A stretch of DNA of 64,000 nucleotides from JTS-RE37 sp963756115 (GTDB taxonomy: Bacteria; Bacteroidota; Bacteroidia; Flavobacteriales; Flavobacteriaceae). The stretch lies in the NCBI GenBank assembly GCA_963756115.1, contig CAVWMN010000010.1:124001-188000 (forward strand), given 5' to 3'. Both the position numbers and the translations under genes were made by a program. The notes under the pieces were generated by a model that did no database searches, was not told where the DNA came from, and was given only the letters and a program-made list of their open reading frames with translations. Positions 1-7,369 of the stretch are shown here, piece by piece. The first letter of the stretch is position 1. The number at the start of each line of letters is the position of its first letter.

Positions 1-197
1 AGGTAAGCAGAACCGAGCTAAAAAAGCTGATCGAAGATAATGGGGGAAAAGTGGGGTCTTCCATTTCGGCAAAGACCAGTTATGTGGTAGCCGGCGAAAA
101 CATGGGCCCCAGTAAAAAAACAAAAGCGGAAAGTCTGGGAATTCCTATTATTACCGAGGATTCTTTTTTGGGGATGCTGGATAAAACCACATCCTAG
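1..197 (+). CDS. ligA: NAD-dependent DNA ligase LigA, C-terminal fragment
   Basis: This is the 3' end of a gene that begins before the window; reading frame 3 is open from base 3 to a TAG at 195-197. The 64 visible codons look like a BRCT domain, with a TELKKLIEDNGGKV-type helix followed by SSISAKTSYVVAGENMG and a GIPIITEDSFLGML tail. That is the typical C-terminus of NAD-dependent DNA ligase, which seals nicks in DNA replication and repair. Only the BRCT part is visible, so another BRCT protein is possible but unlikely. It converges with the reverse-strand membrane protein that ends at 240. Confidence 0.8.
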   Translation, partial: VSRTELKKLIEDNGGKVGSSISAKTSYVVAGENMGPSKKTKAESLGIPIITEDSFLGMLDKTTS

Positions 198-239
198 GAT
201 CAGAACGAGTTTTCCTTGGGCCTGCCGCGATAGCAGCCG

Positions 240-1523
240 TCAGGCCTTCCCGGCCGGGTTGACATTGCCCCATCCCTGCAGGTTGTAGTGCCCCGGATTG
301 CGATCGGCATAATGCCGGAGCAGCACGTGGAAGATGATAACCTGGAGCGCCAAAAAAAGGTATTCATTAAAATAGTTATCGGTGGAAGGGAAACTTGGAA
401 CATATACCCTGAATGAAAGTAGGTAATTCAGGACCGTCAGCAAAACAAAACCGACGCCGTACCGCCAGTGCCTGAAACATTGCTTATACAGGTCAAAAGA
501 AAGCAGCAGGCGGATTTCCTGATAGCAAAAGTGAGCCATCAGGGGCCATAGGAACACCAGCGGAAGGGCGAACAACCGTGTTTCCCGGGAAAAGGCAGCC
601 ACTAATACAACAGGGGTATTGACGACACAACACAGGAAAAATCCTTTGATAAATTTTTTCTCGATCCTGGACGGGCTATGGTGTTTCATATAGGTAAGCA
701 GGAAATATATAAAAGTCCCCAGCGCTAATATGACCGAAGTAATGGATTCGATTGAACTTGGCAGGTCTTTAAAATTTTCTGTAAAGCATGAAAATCTGCT
801 TTGAAACTCATCCTGGGTTCCACCCCAAAGGCCATTGCTTTCCAGGAAAAAAAGTATAAAAATCATGTAAATCACTATCGGGAGCCCTGTAAGAAAATAA
901 AATTTCAGGTGTCGTTTATCCAGGAGGTGTCCCCGTGTGCCTTCCGCATCCGGAATAAGGAACAGCAACCCTAAAATTACAAAAGCGGTGTTCTCACGGG
1001 CTATCATCGCAGCTGTAAACCAAATCATATACCCCATCCAACGCCTGTTCAACATACTGGTAATTCCCGCGAACAAAAAGCAGTATTGCAACGGTTCATC
1101 ATAACTGAAAACGGGTGGGAAGAAAACAAATACTATAGAAAATGACAGGAAGTAAAGAATCAGGTTTATAAGGCTTTTCAGGTTTCCCAGCCGCAATGTC
1201 ATCGATAACCTGAACAGCAACAGCCCGCTCAGGAAAAGCAGGGAAAAGTTGACCCAGATAAATGATTTGCCCATAGACAGGCCCAGCCAGCCGGAAGTCG
1301 TTTCAATCAGCATAGTGGTCAGTGGCCTCCTGGCAAAAGGGGCTAATTCCTTGTGATAGGTGATCTGGGACGTCAGGAACACATTGGAAATGGTCGTGTT
1401 CTTTTCATTTAACATACTATCGACATTGCTCGACATGTGTATTGAATAAATAAACACGACAAACCCTAAACTAATCAGATAGGGCAGGAGGGACTTAACA
1501 ATTTTAATAGGTGCTTTTTCCAA
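240..1523 (-). CDS. Polytopic membrane protein of unknown function
   Basis: A protein of about 427 residues with roughly ten hydrophobic segments spread along its length, starting with one at about residues 12-32. It has an ARRPLTTMLIETTSGW motif in the first extramembrane loop and charged cytoplasmic loops. Layout and length resemble GT-C-like or polysaccharide-related membrane proteins, but no diagnostic motif was recognised and no function is assigned. The first usable start is a TTG at 1523; no ATG lies before the first membrane segment, so the true start may be this TTG or a rare codon slightly upstream. It lies alone between ligA and a small conserved gene on the other strand. Confidence 0.65.
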   Translation of the reverse strand: MEKAPIKIVKSLLPYLISLGFVVFIYSIHMSSNVDSMLNEKNTTISNVFLTSQITYHKELAPFARRPLTTMLIETTSGWLGLSMGKSFIWVNFSLLFLSGLLLFRLSMTLRLGNLKSLINLILYFLSFSIVFVFFPPVFSYDEPLQYCFLFAGITSMLNRRWMGYMIWFTAAMIARENTAFVILGLLFLIPDAEGTRGHLLDKRHLKFYFLTGLPIVIYMIFILFFLESNGLWGGTQDEFQSRFSCFTENFKDLPSSIESITSVILALGTFIYFLLTYMKHHSPSRIEKKFIKGFFLCCVVNTPVVLVAAFSRETRLFALPLVFLWPLMAHFCYQEIRLLLSFDLYKQCFRHWRYGVGFVLLTVLNYLLSFRVYVPSFPSTDNYFNEYLFLALQVIIFHVLLRHYADRNPGHYNLQGWGNVNPAGKA

Positions 1524-1634
1524 GCTTCTGAATGATATTGCTAAATTTGTGAAAATAGGTAATTTTAGGACACCTATCGCGAATTTGAGTTTTGAGGCGA
1601 GTAACAGGACAGCTCCTCAAACAGGAACCACTAT

Positions 1635-1928
1635 ATGGATCTATCATTTTTCCGGGAATCACTTACGGAACCGGCTCCTCCAAAGGACTGGCACAGAGCG
1701 CTTCAGGCTCTCTGGTGGGACGCACGGGGGGATTGGCACAAAGCACATGATCTTGCTGACGGGCTCAATACCCCGGCCGGGAGTTGGGTTCATGCCTATT
1801 TACATAGAAAAGAAGGGGATGAATGGAATGCAGGCTATTGGTACCGCAAGGCAGGTAAGCCATTTCCCGGGTTATCACTGGCGAATGAATTTGAAGAATT
1901 AGTCCGGGCCATGCTGAATGATCGCTAG
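1635..1928 (+). CDS. Small conserved protein of unknown function
   Basis: A 97-residue soluble protein rich in Trp, His and Asp, with the motifs ALWWDARGDWHKAHDLADG, WVHAYLHRKEGD and AGYWYRKAG. I recognise this as a small family widespread in Bacteroidota and some other bacteria, usually annotated only as hypothetical. The repeated helix pattern (LQALWWDARGDWHKAH / NAGYWYRKAG) looks TPR-like or Sel1-like. It starts with ATG at 1635. An overlapping longer frame at 1549-1902 has no family character and was left out. No function can be given. Confidence 0.75.
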   Translation: MDLSFFRESLTEPAPPKDWHRALQALWWDARGDWHKAHDLADGLNTPAGSWVHAYLHRKEGDEWNAGYWYRKAGKPFPGLSLANEFEELVRAMLNDR

Positions 1929-2063
1929 TGGGTCGCGGATGGCGCAATAGTAAAAACCCCGGATAAAAGGAGTGCCATTTCAGAAGCCAAACAACATAAT
2001 TTTATCCAGGTCCGATAGCAGCGCATTTCGGATAATCGGCTTTTTTGTACAAAACCCCTGCAG

Positions 2064-2423
2064 ATGGTTTCACGCATTTTTGAACACAAAACACACCCGG
2101 TCCTTCCCTTCCCTAAATTCCTGGCCAGGGTGTTCCGTTATTTTATGGTCTCGGTCCTCCTGCTTGTTTTCTCTCTGGGGTTAGGCACAGCGGGATACCA
2201 TTACTATGGGGAAATTCACTGGATTGATGCATTTTATAATGCTTCCATGATCCTTACGGGGATGGGGCCGGTGAATCCTATGGACAGTACTGCGGCAAAA
2301 TTATTTTCGTCTTTTTATGCCCTTTTTAGCGGTATTGTTTTTCTAAGTACAACCGCCATTGTCTTTGCTCCCATAGCACATAGGCTGCTGCACCTTATGC
2401 ATGTAGAGGACAGCCCGGGTTAG
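2064..2423 (+). CDS. Two-helix potassium-channel-like membrane protein with altered filter
   Basis: A 119-residue protein with two membrane helices (about residues 25-47 and 83-108) and a re-entrant pore-like segment between them (WIDAFYNASMILTGMGPVNPM). The order TM1-pore helix-filter-TM2 is that of the two-TM potassium channel pore domain. Where canonical channels have TVGYGD this protein has LTGMGP: both glycines are kept, but the filter Thr, Tyr and Asp are replaced. It may be a non-selective or non-conducting relative. No gating or RCK domain is attached. It converges with nhaD, which ends 35 bp downstream on the other strand. Confidence 0.7.
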   Translation: MVSRIFEHKTHPVLPFPKFLARVFRYFMVSVLLLVFSLGLGTAGYHYYGEIHWIDAFYNASMILTGMGPVNPMDSTAAKLFSSFYALFSGIVFLSTTAIVFAPIAHRLLHLMHVEDSPG

Positions 2424-2458
2424 ATATGGACTGATGTTATAAACCGTTCTGAAGAACT

Positions 2459-3766
2459 TTAGTTGAGCATTAAAAAAACAAGGATCCCGGAAATATAGCC
2501 CAGGAATGCGAGGAGGGAGATCCGTTTCAGGTACCAGATAAAATCTATTTTGAGGATCCCCATAATGGCCACACCGGCTGCCGACCCGATGATAAGCATG
2601 CTGCCGCCCGTGCCGGCACAATAGGCAAGCAACTCCCAGAAATCATGATCCGGTGGGTAGGTTTCTAAAGGGTACATACCAATAGCCCCGGCGACCAGTG
2701 GTACGTTGTCAACGATGGAGGAAACCACGCCTATGATCGCATTTACCACTACGATATTGCTGAAATTCTCATCGAGCAGCCGGGCCATGTCTGTCAGGTG
2801 TCCGGCCGTCTGCAGGGCACCCACGGCAACAAGGATCCCAAGGAAAAAAAGGATGCTGGGAGTGTCAATTTTCTGCAGTACACCAGCGATGGAAAGCGCT
2901 TTTCTGTCATCGATGGGCTTATCCTTATGCATGAGTTCGGTGGTTATCCATACCAGGCTGAGCCCGAAAAGGATGCCCATAAAGGGTGGGAGGTGGGTGA
3001 TCGTTTTAAAGATTGGGACAAAGAGCAGGGCCCCGATCCCGATTATGAACACCAGTTTTCTTTCTGATTTCTGAATCATTATTTTACCACCGTGTTCTTC
3101 CGGGAGGACCGATGGTTTTTGAATTTCCCCCCTGAACCTGAAGGAAACAAAGAGCAGGGGTACCAGAAGGCATGCAAGACTGGGGAGGAAGAGTTCCACT
3201 ACAATATTGGCGGCGGTAATCTGCCCGCCAATCCAAAGCATAATGGTCGTTACATCCCCAATGGGGGACCAGGCACCACCGGCATTGGCAGCAATAACCA
3301 AAAGTCCGGCGAAGAACCAGAGGTCCTTTCTGTCCTGTATCAGTTTGCGCAAAAGGGCCGCCATCACGATGGCAGTAGTAAGGTTGTCCAGGGCCGCGGA
3401 CAGGAAAAATGTCAGGAAGCTTAAAATCCAGATCAGTCTTAATTTGTTGGTGGTCGTAATCCGGTCGGTGATTACAGTAAACCCTTCATGGGCATCTATG
3501 ATCTCAACAATTGTCATCGCCCCGAGGAGAAAAAAGAGGATTTCCGAAATTTCAGCCACGTGTTCCAGAAGACTTTCTGCGATAAAGGCGACGGATTCTT
3601 CCGGGTCCACTTCCGGTAAAAGGGTGTTACGGCCAAGTATAAATAGGATCCAGCACAGGGTTCCTGTCAGCAGGGCCATAGCAGCTTTGTCTACTTTGAT
3701 GGTATGTTCAAGCGCTATAAAAAAATATCCCAGTATAAATACAGACAGGATGACCAGATACATCAT
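2459..3766 (-). CDS. nhaD: Na+/H+ antiporter NhaD
   Basis: A 435-residue inner-membrane protein with about a dozen hydrophobic segments, of the ion-transporter superfamily that includes ArsB. The two half-membrane motifs with conserved Asp, AALDNLTTAIVM and VSSIVDNVPLVAGAIG, are the hallmark of NhaD antiporters, which exchange cytoplasmic sodium for protons. Possession of NhaD fits a marine or salt-exposed lifestyle. Two consecutive ATG codons (3764-3766 and 3761-3763) can serve as the start. It stands alone, converging with the channel-like gene. Confidence 0.85.
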   Translation of the reverse strand: MMYLVILSVFILGYFFIALEHTIKVDKAAMALLTGTLCWILFILGRNTLLPEVDPEESVAFIAESLLEHVAEISEILFFLLGAMTIVEIIDAHEGFTVITDRITTTNKLRLIWILSFLTFFLSAALDNLTTAIVMAALLRKLIQDRKDLWFFAGLLVIAANAGGAWSPIGDVTTIMLWIGGQITAANIVVELFLPSLACLLVPLLFVSFRFRGEIQKPSVLPEEHGGKIMIQKSERKLVFIIGIGALLFVPIFKTITHLPPFMGILFGLSLVWITTELMHKDKPIDDRKALSIAGVLQKIDTPSILFFLGILVAVGALQTAGHLTDMARLLDENFSNIVVVNAIIGVVSSIVDNVPLVAGAIGMYPLETYPPDHDFWELLAYCAGTGGSMLIIGSAAGVAIMGILKIDFIWYLKRISLLAFLGYISGILVFLMLN

Positions 3767-3869
3767 TAAATGGCTAGTTACAGGACATTAAATATAGCAA
3801 AAGCGGCGTAATACCGATAGGTTGTATTAAGATATTATTATAAAAATAAAGAGTGGTAAAGAAGGGGGA

Positions 3870-4853
3870 TCAACCGTTGGAAGAGCCCGTATTCCGGGAG
3901 ATGTGGAAGATAGCATCGCCCTGGTTGACAATCGGGGATTGATTGATGCAGATCATATACCCCTTGAGTGGCGATTTAATATACCGTTCAAAAAAGCCGA
4001 ATGGATCTGAAATGCTACCGAGGATGTCCCCCTTGTTAATCAGGTTTCCCAAAGTTACGGTAGGATGGAACATCCCGGAATATTTTGCACGGATCCAACG
4101 GGAGCTGTCAATCAGTACCGGATCTGCAGCCGGAACCTCCAATTTTTCCAATTCACCGGAGAAATCACGCATTCCCAAATGTTGCATTACCCTGAGGGCA
4201 CCGGCCACCCCGGTACGGGTGATTTCATCATCGATGTGCAGGGATTTTCCCCCTTCATAAAGCAACACCTTCTTTTGCAGGCTATGCATGGTCTCACGGA
4301 AGGATTTTTCCCGCTGCCCGGTACGGATCACAAAAGGGGATCCAAAAACCCTGGCCAGCTCCAGGGCATCTTCGTCATTCTTGTTGATGCGTACCTGGGG
4401 TGCATTGAACCTGCTATCGCCCCCCGTATGATAGTCCAGGCAATAATCAACAAGGGGGGCAATCTCTTTGATGATATAATAGGCAAACCTGCTTGCCAGT
4501 GAACCCCTGGGGCTTCCCGGGAATACCCTGTTAAGATCACGGCCATCCGGAAATTGACGTTTTTGGTTCAAAAACCCAAAAACATTCACCACGGGGATGC
4601 AAATCACCATGCCATTATGGGGACGATTATACTTTTTGGAGATCAACTGCCGTACCACTTCAACGCCATTGATCTCATTGCCATGGATACCGCCGGTTAT
4701 CAGTAATCGCGGCCCTTCGTTTTTAGCCCGTTGCACAATTACGGGTACCTGTATCTTGGTCCGGGTATGCAGTTTTGCTATATCCAGGTTCAGTTGTACG
4801 CCCTTCCCCCTGGAAATTACATGCCCCAGAACTTCTATATTACTATTCGGCAT
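3870..4853 (-). CDS. Succinylglutamate desuccinylase/aspartoacylase family zinc hydrolase
   Basis: A zinc-dependent deacylase of the M14-like AstE/AspA family, about 327 residues. The motif GGIHGNEINGVEV supplies the metal-binding His and Glu; DYHTGGDSRFNAPQVRI supplies the third His. Family members remove acyl groups from N-acyl amino acids; the substrate here is not known. The longest frame starts at 4910, but that would overlap the upstream rimK-like gene by 68 bp. The ATG at 4853 (protein starting MPNSNIEVLG), preceded by AAAGG, overlaps by only 11 bp and is preferred. Tight overlap with the RimK-like ligase suggests one operon and a linked job: one enzyme makes, the other breaks, an amide on an acidic amino acid. 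Confidence 0.8.
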   Translation of the reverse strand: MPNSNIEVLGHVISRGKGVQLNLDIAKLHTRTKIQVPVIVQRAKNEGPRLLITGGIHGNEINGVEVVRQLISKKYNRPHNGMVICIPVVNVFGFLNQKRQFPDGRDLNRVFPGSPRGSLASRFAYYIIKEIAPLVDYCLDYHTGGDSRFNAPQVRINKNDEDALELARVFGSPFVIRTGQREKSFRETMHSLQKKVLLYEGGKSLHIDDEITRTGVAGALRVMQHLGMRDFSGELEKLEVPAADPVLIDSSRWIRAKYSGMFHPTVTLGNLINKGDILGSISDPFGFFERYIKSPLKGYMICINQSPIVNQGDAIFHISRNTGSSNG

Positions 4854-5718
4854 GCCTTTCAACATATTTGATGACTTGTCCGGCGATATCCTTTCCGGTA
4901 GCTGCTTCAATTCCTTCCAGGCCGGGAGAAGAATTGACCTCCAGGATCAGCGGGCCCCTGGCCGATTGCAGCAGGTCGACACCCGCAACTCCCAATCCCA
5001 TCACGCGTGCAGCTTTAATAGCCGCATTCTCTTCCTCATCAGAAAGTTCTATGATCGTGGCCGATCCTCCCCGGTGGAGGTTGGATCGAAATTCGCCTTC
5101 CTTCCCCTGCCGCTTCATGGCTCCCACTACGACACCATCGATTACAAAGGCCCGGATATCGGCTCCTTTAGCCTCTTTGATAAATTCCTGGACAATGACC
5201 CGTGCCTGCAACCCGTTGAAGGCTTCCAAAATGGATTCGGCAGAATTTCTTTTGTCGGCCAAAACAACACCTAGGCCCTGGGTACCTTCAAGGAGTTTGA
5301 TCACCACCGGCGCTCCCCCGACTTTATCGAGGATCGCACCTACGTCTTTTGAATAATTGCTGAATACCGTTTTAGGCAGGTCTAACCCAGCCCTGGACAA
5401 TATCTGGAGACTCCTCAGTTTGTCCCTGGACCTGACCAATGCCTGTGATTCTACCGCGGTAAATACTTTCATCATTTCAAATTGCCGGACCACAGCGGTA
5501 CCGTAAAAGGTAATTGACGATCCGATCCGGGGGATGACGGCACCCACATCCTTGATTTCTACTCCCTGATATATGAGCCCGGGTTTTCTCCTTTCAATAA
5601 TCAGATCACATTTGGCATGATCTATCACCTGGATATCATGGCCTTTCTGCTTCCCGGCTTCTACTAACCGGCGTGTGGAATACAAATCCGGGTTCTGCGA
5701 TAGTACTACTATTTTCAT
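4843..5718 (-). CDS. rimK: RimK-family ATP-grasp alpha-L-glutamate ligase
   Basis: A 291-residue ATP-grasp ligase. The N-terminal preATP-grasp domain (about 1-90) is followed by the ATP-binding subdomain with PVVIKLLEGTQGLGVVLAD and the metal-binding end AGVDLL..GPLILEVNSSPGLEGIE. RimK adds Glu residues to the C-terminus of ribosomal protein S6 in Escherichia coli; relatives make other Glu-linked products, so the in vivo substrate here is inferred only. ATG at 5716-5718. It overlaps the downstream aspartoacylase-like gene by 11 bp. A 262-bp gap containing a 12-bp inverted repeat separates it from corA upstream. Confidence 0.85.
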   Translation of the reverse strand: MKIVVLSQNPDLYSTRRLVEAGKQKGHDIQVIDHAKCDLIIERRKPGLIYQGVEIKDVGAVIPRIGSSITFYGTAVVRQFEMMKVFTAVESQALVRSRDKLRSLQILSRAGLDLPKTVFSNYSKDVGAILDKVGGAPVVIKLLEGTQGLGVVLADKRNSAESILEAFNGLQARVIVQEFIKEAKGADIRAFVIDGVVVGAMKRQGKEGEFRSNLHRGGSATIIELSDEEENAAIKAARVMGLGVAGVDLLQSARGPLILEVNSSPGLEGIEAATGKDIAGQVIKYVERHAE

Positions 5719-5861
5719 TCTTTAAAATTATTTGAATTGGAATTTCTTTGGGGATGACGGTAAGGGCAGATTTTGGAGCTATCCTGACCTGATTACCAAA
5801 CTTGTTGAATATACATTATTTTTTTTCCTTTTTGGGCTATCGCTGCTTTTGATTGGATGAT

Positions 5862-5918
5862 TTTCCGGAATGAACTGTTTTACCAAGGTATAATGGATCT
5901 TTATGATCATTCCGGAAA
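5862..5918. repeat. 12-bp perfect inverted repeat between corA and rimK
   Basis: TTTCCGGAATGA at 5862-5873 is repeated as its exact reverse complement TCATTCCGGAAA at 5907-5918, with a 33-bp spacer. It lies downstream of corA and upstream of the rimK-like gene, both on the reverse strand. The long spacer and lack of a T-tract argue against an intrinsic terminator; a two-site operator for a dimeric regulator or an RNA stem in the rimK leader are possible. Confidence 0.55.
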
Positions 5919-5980
5919 TACCCTTTTTCCTCCGTCCATTTTAATACAAGGAGCTGTTGCCGGGGGAATCTTCCTCCGGC

Positions 5981-7045
5981 TTATAACCATTTCCGTTTCC
6001 GGAAGTAGAGCAGCATGGCTATGGCAACTACAATGATAACTGCCCACATAATATAATAACTATACTGGTAATGCAGTTCCGGCAATACATCAAAGTTGGT
6101 ACCGTAAATACCGGCAATAAAGGTCAGCGGGATAAAAATAACCGAAAAGATAGTAAGGAATTTCATCACGTCGTTCAATTTGCTGCTGATGGTGGTATGG
6201 TAGATATTGAGCTGGTCTGATAGGATTTCCCGGTAGGTCTCCGACGAGTCCATCGCCTGATTGATGTTATCCAGAAGTTCTTTTAAATGTACATAGGTGC
6301 TCTCACGGATGAATTCCGATTCCATTTTAGAAAGGTTCAGGATCATTTCCCGGGCCGGGGTGATGTTTTTCCTTAAGAAGTTAAGCTCCCGCTTGTAGGT
6401 ATAGATCTCATCAATAACGCTTTTCCGCGGTTCCTCTAACAGGGTTTCCTCCAGCGTTTCGATCCGTTCCCCCAGGACACCTATAATGTAGATGTAATTA
6501 TCCACCACAATATCCAGCAACGCAAAGGCAAGGTAATCGGTTCCGCTGTTGCGGATCCGTTTGCGATGGTTGCGGATACGTTCCCGCACGGGTTCAAAGA
6601 CATCCCCCTTCTTTTCCTGAAAAGAAAGCAGCACTGATTCCGTTATGATAAGGCTGAGGTTCTCTACCGAAATCGTCCCGGTCTGTTCATCCTGCTGCAT
6701 CATTTTAATGGACAGCAAAATGCAATTGCTGTTTTCCTGTATCCTGGGCCTGGCATGGACATCGATCACTTCGGACATGATCATACTATCAAACCCGAAA
6801 CCCCTGGAGATCTCATCCATGATGACGGGATTGTGCAACCCATCTATATTAAACCAGGTAACGGTAGGCTTGCTCTGGTACGTAAGTACTTCTTTAACCG
6901 TATTTACGGCGTTCTCTTCCAGGTCATTAGCATCAAAATCGAATACCCGCAGCAGGACTTTGTCCATTTTCTGTTTACCCCTGAAAGTCATATCGTCCGG
7001 AGGAAGACCGATTTCTTCTTTCCGCTTGTTAACAAATCTTGCCAT
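5981..7045 (-). CDS. corA: CorA-family divalent cation transporter with GTN signature
   Basis: A 354-residue CorA-type channel for Mg2+/Co2+. It has the large N-terminal cytoplasmic domain, a long helix, and two C-terminal membrane helices (about residues 294-314 and 325-348) with a basic tail (FRKRKWL). The loop after TM1 reads GIYGTNFDVLPEL, so the universal GMN signature is GTN (residues 315-317). The longest frame begins with a TTG at 7063, but that TTG sits inside a promoter-like TAATTTTG box (7061-7068); the ATG at 7045 is preferred, giving a leader of about 10 bases. It is transcribed alone, or with rimK after a long gap. Confidence 0.85.
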   Translation of the reverse strand: MARFVNKRKEEIGLPPDDMTFRGKQKMDKVLLRVFDFDANDLEENAVNTVKEVLTYQSKPTVTWFNIDGLHNPVIMDEISRGFGFDSMIMSEVIDVHARPRIQENSNCILLSIKMMQQDEQTGTISVENLSLIITESVLLSFQEKKGDVFEPVRERIRNHRKRIRNSGTDYLAFALLDIVVDNYIYIIGVLGERIETLEETLLEEPRKSVIDEIYTYKRELNFLRKNITPAREMILNLSKMESEFIRESTYVHLKELLDNINQAMDSSETYREILSDQLNIYHTTISSKLNDVMKFLTIFSVIFIPLTFIAGIYGTNFDVLPELHYQYSYYIMWAVIIVVAIAMLLYFRKRKWL

Positions 7046-7369
7046 ATTCCTGAACTGTGTCAAAATTAGTCGGATTAATTTGGTTTTGGGATTCCAATTT
7101 TTACCATGGAAAGGTACTTATAATATAGCAAACACAATTGCGTTTTATTGTTGGCAAGAACCATTTCTTTTGCAGGTTGTTTAAAATTTACCGGGGAAGC
7201 ATTTTCCCTGATACTTGTATCAGCTTTGGCCCATCAGGTTTAAACTGTTTCCTGGTTAACCCCTTGTTCTGAAAGAAGCAGGATGCGCGATAATTCAGCG
7301 ACATTTCATTTAATCAGTAAAAATGGTATTACTTTTGCTGACAGATCCAACAATTACACATCGTGTTCA
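7046..7369. other. Divergent intergenic region between corA and the PEP-synthase-like gene
   Basis: 324 bp without a credible gene. It holds a TAATTTTG box reading leftwards (7061-7068) for corA and a TACTTTTG box reading rightwards (7330-7337) that would place a start about 25 bp before the ATG at 7370. Neither has a clear TTG at the expected -33 position. An in-frame extension of the rightward gene from 7283 shows no family character. Nothing else is seen. Confidence 0.5.

Noticed and set aside
3207..3791. 194-codon open frame antisense to nhaD
   Set aside because: It mirrors the NhaD gene, has low-complexity composition and no leader or motif; NhaD motifs on the other strand are clear.
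4597..5356. Long open frames antisense to the rimK-like gene (225 and 193 codons)
   Set aside because: They are shadows of conserved RimK coding sequence, with no recognisable family.
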